Assembly (NCBI GenBank): GCA_945865665.1
Contig: CAMBEE010000013.1
Span: forward strand, 1 to 39,824
DNA: 39,824 nt
Direction of reading: 5' to 3'
From: an uncultured Clostridium sp.
GTDB lineage: Bacteria; Bacillota; Clostridia; TANB77; CAG-508
Below, in pieces: positions 34,405-39,824 of this stretch (the stretch's first letter is position 1; each line of letters starts with the position of its first letter). A program made the translations under genes and the position numbers. The notes under the pieces were generated by a model that did no database searches, was not told the DNA's origin, and saw only the letters and a program-made list of their open reading frames with translations.

Positions 34405-35277
34405 CTAATCTTTTATCATTTTGTTTAAAATTAATCTCTCACCAATCATTAAAATGTTATTTACTAACCAATATAAAGCAAGTCCTAAAGGAGCTACAAG
34501 AGATATTGAAACAGACATAATTGGCATCATCCATGACATCATTTTATTAGACTGTGCCATTGCATCTTCCATTTCATTTTTTTCTTCTTCTTTCTTTTCT
34601 GTAATATCTATAACATCATCTTTTGATTTTGTCTTATCTTGCATTGCCGTAGTAATTCTCATTGATATAAATGTTGAAATTATATATAAAATTGGTATAA
34701 TATAAACAGTCCAATCCCCTAAGTTTTGTTGTGGTATTTTACCTAAATCTAAACCGAAAAATTGCATATTTAAATTAATTTTGTTTAAATTCTCATCCTC
34801 TGGGAATTTATCTTTTAAATAATTAATTTCTCTAACTATATCAATTTCAGAATATGCTTGGCTTACTGCCATTCCATCATCTTTCATTTGTTGTACATAA
34901 GTATCTAATTGATTTTTATCAATTTTTTCCATATATGTTAATGGAAATCTAACCATATAGAAAATTGAAATTAACAAAATAAATTGAACTATAGTACTTA
35001 AACAACCACTAAATGGACTCATATTTTCTTTTTTATATAAATCCATCATTTCTCTATTTAATTTTTCTGGATCATTTTTATATTTAAATTGCAAAATTTT
35101 CACTTGTTCTTGAATTTTTGCACTTTTCTTCATTGTTTTTTGCTGTTTTATAGACAATGGCAACATTAAAATTTTTATAATTACAGTAAATAATATAATT
35201 GCTAAACCATAATTTCCAACAAAATCATTAATAATATTTAATAAATATCCAAAAATGTTTGCAAAAAATTGAAACAT
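34405..35277 (-). CDS. yidC: Membrane protein insertase YidC/OxaI
   Basis: A 290-residue insertase of the short Gram-positive type, lacking the large periplasmic domain. It has five or so membrane helices, with the first at about 18-40 (NYGLAIILFTVIIKILMLPLS). The cytoplasmic loop (KQQKTMKKSAKIQEQVKILQFKYKNDPEKLNREMMDLYKKENMSPFSGCL) is diagnostic. The C-terminal helices end in GLALYWLVNNILMI. It inserts membrane proteins with or without SecYEG. No lipobox Cys is visible near the N-terminus, unlike many SpoIIIJ proteins. AGGAGG lies 7 bases before the ATG. Operon order yidD-yidC-jag is standard. Confidence 0.95.
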   Translation of the reverse strand: MFQFFANIFGYLLNIINDFVGNYGLAIILFTVIIKILMLPLSIKQQKTMKKSAKIQEQVKILQFKYKNDPEKLNREMMDLYKKENMSPFSGCLSTIVQFILLISIFYMVRFPLTYMEKIDKNQLDTYVQQMKDDGMAVSQAYSEIDIVREINYLKDKFPEDENLNKINLNMQFFGLDLGKIPQQNLGDWTVYIIPILYIISTFISMRITTAMQDKTKSKDDVIDITEKKEEEKNEMEDAMAQSNKMMSWMMPIMSVSISLVAPLGLALYWLVNNILMIGERLILNKMIKD

Positions 35278-35292
35278 TTATATTCCTCCTAC

Positions 35293-35511
35293 TCATTTCA
35301 GTGGATCATATCCTCCTTTTGAAAAAGGATTACATCTTAAAACTCTATATATGCCTAAAATTAAACCTTTTAAAGCTCCATATTTCTCAATCGCTTGCCT
35401 TGTGTATTCAGAGCATGTAGGATAAAATTTACACTTTATATTTTTACTTTCTAACCATAAAGAAATATTTTTTTTATAAAAATCTATTAATTTCAATAAA
35501 ATTTTTTTCAT
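35293..35511 (-). CDS. yidD: Membrane protein insertion efficiency factor YidD
   Basis: A 72-residue protein with the family motif [19 protein letters not shown] (cysteines near 27 and 33) and the ending [13 protein letters not shown]. An N-terminal amphipathic helix ([14 protein letters not shown]) probably binds the membrane. It assists YidC. It starts 2 bases after the rnpA stop codon, so translation is probably coupled. Confidence 0.95.
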   Translation of the reverse strand: MKKILLKLIDFYKKNISLWLESKNIKCKFYPTCSEYTRQAIEKYGALKGLILGIYRVLRCNPFSKGGYDPLK

Positions 35512-35513
35512 TC

Positions 35514-35864
35514 TTATATCCCTTTATTCTTTATATCTGCTTTGTCAAAAATAAAATTCATATCATTTTTTACATTTTCAAAAGTTGCATTTCTAACATC
35601 TACACCTTTTTTCCACAAAAAAACTATACTTTTTCCATTTTTAATTTCTGGCTCTAAAATCTTATAATTTTCTCTAATTAACCTTTTTATGTGATTTCTT
35701 TTAACTGCTTTTGCAGTTTTAACACTTATAGCTAGTCCTAAAAAATTATAATTTTTGTTATTTTCTTTTATAAAAGCCTCAATATTTCTACCTGAAAAAT
35801 ATTTTCCCTTTGACAAAATTTTTCTAAATTCATAATTTTTTTTTAACATTTTTGTTTTTTTCAT
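35514..35864 (-). CDS. rnpA: Ribonuclease P protein component RnpA
   Basis: A 116-residue basic protein with the RnpA opening ([20 protein letters not shown]) and the signature [21 protein letters not shown] near residues 48-68, which is close to the RNR motif region. It is the protein subunit of RNase P for 5' maturation of tRNAs. GAAGGG precedes the ATG. A second Met at codon 6 is a possible alternative start. It follows rpmH as usual. Confidence 0.95.
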   Translation of the reverse strand: MKKTKMLKKNYEFRKILSKGKYFSGRNIEAFIKENNKNYNFLGLAISVKTAKAVKRNHIKRLIRENYKILEPEIKNGKSIVFLWKKGVDVRNATFENVKNDMNFIFDKADIKNKGI

Positions 35865-35932
35865 TATTTTTCTTCCCTTCTACTGGTAGAATTCAATGAA
35901 AAAAAATCATTTTAAGTTTTTTTATTATATTT

Positions 35933-35968
35933 AAAAGGCAAGAATAATTTTTAATAAACTTGCCCCAC
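35933..35968 (-). terminator. Attenuator/terminator between rpmH and rnpA
   Basis: GGCAAG (35937-35942) and CTTGCC (35959-35964) form a short stem with a 16-base loop, followed on minus by TTTTAAAT. A weak terminator here would let rpmH be expressed above rnpA. Confidence 0.45.
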
Positions 35969-36010
35969 TAAGTATATAAATCACTTTATAATCTAGTAAC
36001 AATATAATAT

Positions 36011-36145
36011 TTAAGCACTTAATTTTTTTCTACCTTTAGCTCTTCTTGCTTTTAAAACGTTTCTTCCTGCTCTTGTTTTCATTCTTTTCATAAATCCGTG
36101 TTCTTTCTTTTCTTGTCTTGTTTTTGGTTGAAATGTTCTTTTCAT
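36011..36145 (-). CDS. rpmH: 50S ribosomal protein L34
   Basis: A 44-residue basic protein, [20 protein letters not shown] followed by [20 protein letters not shown] and KLSA. It has the full and typical L34 sequence, with the FQPK start and the GFxxRMxTxxGRxVLxxRRxKGRxxLSA pattern. AGGAGGTG is 6 bases upstream of the ATG. It is the first gene of the minus-strand origin operon. Confidence 0.98.
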   Translation of the reverse strand: MKRTFQPKTRQEKKEHGFMKRMKTRAGRNVLKARRAKGRKKLSA

Positions 36146-36221
36146 TTATAGCACCTCCTAATTAGCTTTGTTATTATCAAATTCCATTTCTGGAAATTTA
36201 TACAAAATATCAAGTATATCG

Positions 36222-36251
36222 ATTATACAGTACTAATTTATGTTTTGTCAA
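36222..36251 (-). promoter_or_regulatory. rpmH promoter
   Basis: On minus: perfect TTGACA (36246-36251), an 18-base spacer, perfect TATAAT (36222-36227). It gives a leader of about 70 bases. Confidence 0.85.
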
Positions 36252-36341
36252 GGGTTTTTTAAAAAAAGTAAAAAAAGAACTATGTAAACTTTTATAGCTT
36301 TTTTATCAAATTTTTTGTAATATTTTTGTAACATAATTGAA

Positions 36342-36551
36342 TTATCCACAATTTTTTAACAGATTTTCCACAATTAAAAATTTTTTTCCACAATTCTATT
36401 GACTTATTTATATTTTTTTTGTTATTATATGAATTACAAAAAAACAAGCTTTTTTACTGAAACATCAACAAAAATATTGTTCGTATTTTTTTGTGTTTTT
36501 TTACTAAAATATTACAAACTTATCAACAGTTGTGGATAACTATGTGGATAA
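36342..36551. other. oriC: oriC part 1: DnaA-box cluster between rpmH and dnaA
   Basis: DnaA boxes: TTATCCACA at 36342-36350 (perfect, plus), TTTTCCACA at 36364-36372 and 36384-36392, TTATCAACA at 36520-36528, and perfect TGTGGATAA (minus boxes) at 36531-36539 and 36543-36551. The last two lie directly before the dnaA ribosome binding site. This fits autoregulation of dnaA and the upstream half of a bipartite origin. A candidate dnaA promoter (TTGACT 36399-36404, 17 bases, TTATTA 36422-36427) lies between the groups. Confidence 0.9.
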
Positions 36552-36575
36552 GTTTTGTTAGAAAGGATGAATAAA

Positions 36576-37928
36576 ATGACTGTAGACAAAGATGAACTTT
36601 TAGGCAAATTAAAAGAATTACTAAAAGATGAAGTTTCAACAATATCTTATGATACTTGGATTGCTCCTCTTGGTATTGACAGTATAAATGATGATAATAT
36701 AGTTTTTACAGCTACATCTGATTTTCAAAAAGATTTTATCGAAAACAAATTTAATAGTCTTATTTTTAACACCTTAAGATATATCACAAATAGAGAATGG
36801 ACTTTTTCTGTAATTGATATTTCTAGTAAAGAATCATCAGACGCATCTATAATTACAAATAAGAATTCAAATGTATCAGATACCGAACTAGAAAATAATC
36901 ATCAAACACTAAATCCAAAATATACTTTTGAAACTTTCGTTGTTGGTAATAATAACAGATTTGCACACGCAGCAGCATTAGCAGTAGGAAAAGAACCTGG
37001 AAAATCATATAATCCTTTATTTTTATATGGTGGCGTTGGTTTAGGAAAAACTCACTTAATGCAAGCTATTGGTAACAGAATATTAGAGGATAATCCAAAA
37101 TCTAATGTTTTATATGTTACTTCAGAAAAATTTACAAATCAACTTATAAATGCCATCAAAGACAGTAAAACAGAAATTTTTAGAAATAAGTACAGAAATA
37201 TTGATGTTTTACTAATCGATGATATACAATTTATAGCCGGTAAAGACAGAATACAAGAAGAATTCTTCCATACATTCAATACTTTAAGGGAAAATGGAAA
37301 ACAAATTATATTATCTAGTGATAAACCACCTAGAGATATTGAATTTCTAGAAGATAGATTAAAATCAAGATTTGAATGGGGACTATTAGCTGATATTTCT
37401 TGTCCAGATTATGAAACACGTTTAGCAATATTAAGAAAAAAAGCTCAAGATGAAAACATTGTAATAGATGATTCTATTTTATCAGATATTGCTACAAAAA
37501 TTGATTCAAATATCAGGGAACTAGAAGGTGTATTTAATAAAATAGTTGCAAGAGCATCATTAACACATAGTCCAATAACAATTGAACTTGCAGAAAATAT
37601 AATAAATGAATTTAAATACGAAAGTCAAAAAGTAATATCATGTGACTTTATAAAAGAAAAAGTATCAAAATATTTTAGCATAGATAAAGATGATTTAGCT
37701 GGAAGTAAAAGATCAAATGATATAGCTTTTCCAAGACAAATTGCTATGTATTTATGCAGAGAAATTGCTAATATGTCTTTTCCACAAATAGGTGTAGAGT
37801 TTGGTAATAGAGACCATTCAACAGTAATGCATGGTTACAATAAAATTGCAAAAGAAATAAAAGAAAAAAATAATACTAAGCTAATTGTGGAAAGTGTGAA
37901 AAACATAATTACGGATGAAAAAAAATAG
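36576..37928 (+). CDS. dnaA: Chromosomal replication initiator DnaA
   Basis: A 450-residue AAA+ initiator. Domain I is at about 1-80 (TWIAPLGIDSINDDNIVFTA), and a short Ser/Asn-rich domain II follows. Domain III has Walker A GGVGLGKTHL near 150 and Walker B VLLIDDIQFI near 212. Domain IV has the diagnostic GNRDHSTVMHGYNKI near 405-420. It melts oriC and loads the helicase. I chose the ATG at 36576 because AAAGGA lies 8 bases upstream; the frame extends to a TTG at 36555 without a site. Confidence 0.98.
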   Translation: MTVDKDELLGKLKELLKDEVSTISYDTWIAPLGIDSINDDNIVFTATSDFQKDFIENKFNSLIFNTLRYITNREWTFSVIDISSKESSDASIITNKNSNVSDTELENNHQTLNPKYTFETFVVGNNNRFAHAAALAVGKEPGKSYNPLFLYGGVGLGKTHLMQAIGNRILEDNPKSNVLYVTSEKFTNQLINAIKDSKTEIFRNKYRNIDVLLIDDIQFIAGKDRIQEEFFHTFNTLRENGKQIILSSDKPPRDIEFLEDRLKSRFEWGLLADISCPDYETRLAILRKKAQDENIVIDDSILSDIATKIDSNIRELEGVFNKIVARASLTHSPITIELAENIINEFKYESQKVISCDFIKEKVSKYFSIDKDDLAGSKRSNDIAFPRQIAMYLCREIANMSFPQIGVEFGNRDHSTVMHGYNKIAKEIKEKNNTKLIVESVKNIITDEKK

Positions 37929-38029
37929 TATATTTCAACAAAAAAGGTAGTATTTTGAAATCTGTGTTTGTAAAAATAATTGTTTGTGCAAACAAATTCC
38001 AAATTCTTCTTACGGAAGCAATACATTTG

Positions 38030-38220
38030 ATATCCACAGGTACCTGTGTAAAACGTGTTGATAAAACTGTGGATAATGTTTTATCAACAAATAATTTTAT
38101 ATGCTGTGGATAAATTTTGACTTTATCCACCAAATTATGCACAGGCTTTTTACTAGGGATATAAACTTTCAACATAGTTTTCCACAGTTTCCACAAGACC
38201 TAATACTAATACTACTAAAA
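38030..38220. other. oriC: oriC part 2: DnaA boxes, DnaA-trio tract and likely unwinding site between dnaA and dnaN
   Basis: Boxes are ATATCCACA 38030-38038, TGTTGATAA 38056-38064, TGTGGATAA 38068-38076 (perfect), TTATCAACA 38081-38089, TGTGGATAA 38105-38113 (perfect), TTATCCACC 38123-38131, TTTTCCACA 38178-38186 and GTTTCCACA 38187-38195. After the last two, and a short GACC, the complement of 38200-38217 reads 3'-to-5' as GAT TAT GAT TAT GAT GAT, a DnaA-trio array. An AT-only stretch (38218-38248) follows. This is the arrangement of the basal unwinding system of Firmicute origins, so strand opening is expected here. Confidence 0.88.
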
Positions 38221-38262
38221 ATATTTATTATAATAATATATAATTATAGGGAGGACGAAAAA

Positions 38263-39381
38263 ATGAAAATAGTATGTTACAAAGACAAAATCTTAAAAGC
38301 TATCAATTCCGTAGTTAAAGGAGTAGCTTCTAAAACAACAATGCCTATACTAGAAGGTATCTTAATTCAAACAAATGACAATGAAATAAAATTAACAACT
38401 TACGATTTAGAAATCGGTATAGAATATGTGATGGAATGTGATGTAAAAGAACAAGGTAGTACAGTAGTAAATGCAATAATGTTTAGTGAAATAATTAGAA
38501 AACTACCAGATACAGAAATTAACTTAACATTAAATGACAAAAATTTATTAGAAATTGAATGTGAAGGATCTTTATATAAATTAGCTACTATGAATCCAGA
38601 AGAATTTCCTGAACTTCCAAAAATAGAAGTCGAAAATTCAATAGAAGTAGAACAAAATACTTTAAAAAATATGATTAGAAAAACAATATTTGCTGTAAGC
38701 TCTGAAGAAAATAGACCAATTTTCACAGGATGTCTATTCGAAGTAAAACAAAATAAACTAAATATCGTTGCAGTAGACGGATTTAGATTAGCTTTAAGAA
38801 GTATATTTTTAAATAAACAAACAAATGACTTTAATGCAGTAATACCAGGAAAAACACTAAATGAAGTCAATAAAATTTTATTAGATTCTTTTGAACCTGT
38901 TAAAATAGGAGTTTCAAAGAATCAAGCATTATTTGAAATGGATAATTGTAAAATCGTAACAAGAATTCTTGATGGAGAATTTTTAAATTATAAAAGTGTT
39001 ATTCCAGAAAACTGGGAAACAAGAATTGAAGTAAATAAAAATAATTTACAAAATAGTTTTGAAAGAATTAGCTTAATTTCTGCATCATCTGTAGAAAAGG
39101 AGAAAAAATATCCTGTAAAAATAAATGTTGATATAGGAAAAGTTGTAATTTCTTGTACAAACCAAACAGGAGATGCAAAAGAGGAATTATTTGTTTCTAC
39201 AGAAGGAAAAAATCTTGAAGCAGGATTTAACCCAAAATATTTTCTTGATAGCCTAAAGGCTATAGATGATGAAAACGTTTATGTTGAATTTGGAACAAGT
39301 ATTTCTCCTTGTCTAATAAAATCAACTGAAAATAAAGATTACGTTTATATGATTTTACCAATTAGACTTAAAGAAGATTAA
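38263..39381 (+). CDS. dnaN: DNA polymerase III beta sliding clamp DnaN
   Basis: A 372-residue clamp with three repeated subdomains. It opens MKIVCYKDKILKAINSVVKG, has AVDGFRLALR near residue 170, and ends with the conserved YMILPIRL. It is the processivity ring for the replicative polymerase. GGGAGGA lies 8 bases before the ATG at 38263. The open frame reaches back to 38101 through the origin but that stretch is not protein-like. A stem-loop terminator follows at 39394-39420. Confidence 0.97.
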   Translation: MKIVCYKDKILKAINSVVKGVASKTTMPILEGILIQTNDNEIKLTTYDLEIGIEYVMECDVKEQGSTVVNAIMFSEIIRKLPDTEINLTLNDKNLLEIECEGSLYKLATMNPEEFPELPKIEVENSIEVEQNTLKNMIRKTIFAVSSEENRPIFTGCLFEVKQNKLNIVAVDGFRLALRSIFLNKQTNDFNAVIPGKTLNEVNKILLDSFEPVKIGVSKNQALFEMDNCKIVTRILDGEFLNYKSVIPENWETRIEVNKNNLQNSFERISLISASSVEKEKKYPVKINVDIGKVVISCTNQTGDAKEELFVSTEGKNLEAGFNPKYFLDSLKAIDDENVYVEFGTSISPCLIKSTENKDYVYMILPIRLKED

Positions 39382-39393
39382 TAGAGTAAATTG

Positions 39394-39420
39394 AAAAGTA
39401 AGATATTTTCTTACTTTTTA
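39394..39420 (+). terminator. dnaN terminator
   Basis: A 10-bp perfect stem (AAAAGTAAGA 39394-39403 with TCTTACTTTT 39409-39418) with a 5-base loop and a T tract. A second AT-rich hairpin follows at about 39433-39466. Confidence 0.85.
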
Positions 39421-39824
39421 ATATTTTTTTTATATATTAAGAAAGTTATGCAACTTTTCTAATATATAAAATTACATTGCACAGAAAATTTATTTATAAT
39501 ATGTTGTAACCAAAATAAAAAAGTTTTCCACAAATTATTAATTGATTGTGGAAAAGTTATAAAAAATTATTATTATTTATTTAAAATTATAAAATATAAT
39601 AAATTTAAAAAAATAGAAAAAAATAGAATAAATTAGAAAAAAATAGAATAAATTAGAAAAAAATAGAAAAAATAGTTTATAAAATGTGGAAAAATAATTT
39701 GAAAAATACATAAAAAGAGGAAAATAAAATAAATTATTTAAAAATTCAAAAAAATTAGAATAAATTAGAATTAAATAGTAAAAAAAAGAAAAAAATATTT
39801 TATTAAATATAAAATACTGAAATT
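39421..39824. other. AT-rich noncoding end of window with repeats
   Basis: No gene is seen for at least 440 bases after dnaN, where yaaA and recF usually follow. It contains a solo copy of the GCACAGAAAATTTAT repeat (39479-39493) and an inverted pair of DnaA-box-like sites, TTTTCCACA at 39524-39532 and TGTGGAAAA at 39547-39555. An exact 20-nt tandem repeat lies at 39621-39640 and 39641-39660, with degenerate AATTAGAATAAATTAG copies up to 39775. Confidence 0.6.

Noticed and set aside
38101..38262. 54-codon upstream extension of dnaN
   Set aside because: It runs through DnaA boxes and the unwinding region, is not protein-like, and the ATG at 38263 has a proper ribosome binding site.
39600..39780. 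Possible CRISPR array in the repeats after dnaN
   Set aside because: The units are 20-nt, directly abutting and AT-only, without spacers of constant length and without cas genes.

Overview
The window is a very AT-rich replication-origin region from a low-GC Clostridia-type Firmicute. The right third carries the classic oriC order, on the minus strand rpmH-rnpA-yidD-yidC-jag-mnmE-mnmG-rsmG-parA-parB-DUF4446 and on the plus strand dnaA-dnaN, with two clusters of DnaA boxes and a DnaA-trio tract. A GerMN-domain protein (sporulation/germination type) and a giant 2-hydroxyacyl-CoA dehydratase activase also fit Clostridia. The species cannot be named from sequence alone.

Layout. (1) 1-6600: GerMN lipoprotein-like gene, dehydratase activase (1441 aa) and a patatin-like lipase. 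In the gaps on either side of the activase are two paralogous, inverted modules. Each encodes a 22-23 residue hydrophobic peptide and a convergent RNA of about 78 nt. The two transcripts share a bidirectional terminator, and the small RNA can base-pair with the peptide's start codon. This is the logic of Fst/par-type type I toxin-antitoxin systems, and I consider it the most interesting find. (2) 6700-8600: a J-domain membrane protein and a decayed Rpn-family nuclease/transposase pseudogene inside a 20-bp perfect inverted repeat. (3) 8624-11033: a two-gene ABC exporter. (4) 11161-24361: a minus-strand type IV secretion-like cluster. It holds three VirB2-like pilins, PrgI, a VirB4/TraC-N-like membrane protein, a VirB4 ATPase, a VirB6-like channel, a VirB8/TcpC-like candidate, a peptidoglycan hydrolase with glucosaminidase and C39-like peptidase domains, and two small anchored proteins. 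No relaxase and no VirD4 coupling protein are visible in the cluster or elsewhere in the window. (5) 24511-24764: two tRNA-Ser genes. (6) 24939-26408: a GT39-like membrane glycosyltransferase. (7) 26495-39381: the origin block.

How the parts fit. The origin genes form the usual replication, segregation, ribosome, RNA-processing and membrane-insertion set. The T4SS-like cluster has its own strong promoter upstream of the pilins. A terminator follows the third pilin, and a second promoter (extended -10) precedes prgI and overlaps a perfect DnaA box. That layout would give high pilin and lower machinery expression. mnmE needs a 1-nt frameshift to restore its conserved N-terminus. Several structured or repeat elements lie in the mnmE-mnmG-rsmG gaps: a 142-bp inverted-repeat element, a three-way-junction-like leader before mnmG, and a 124-bp terminal-inverted-repeat element whose end recurs after dnaN. 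All functional calls come from reading motifs; no database search was run.
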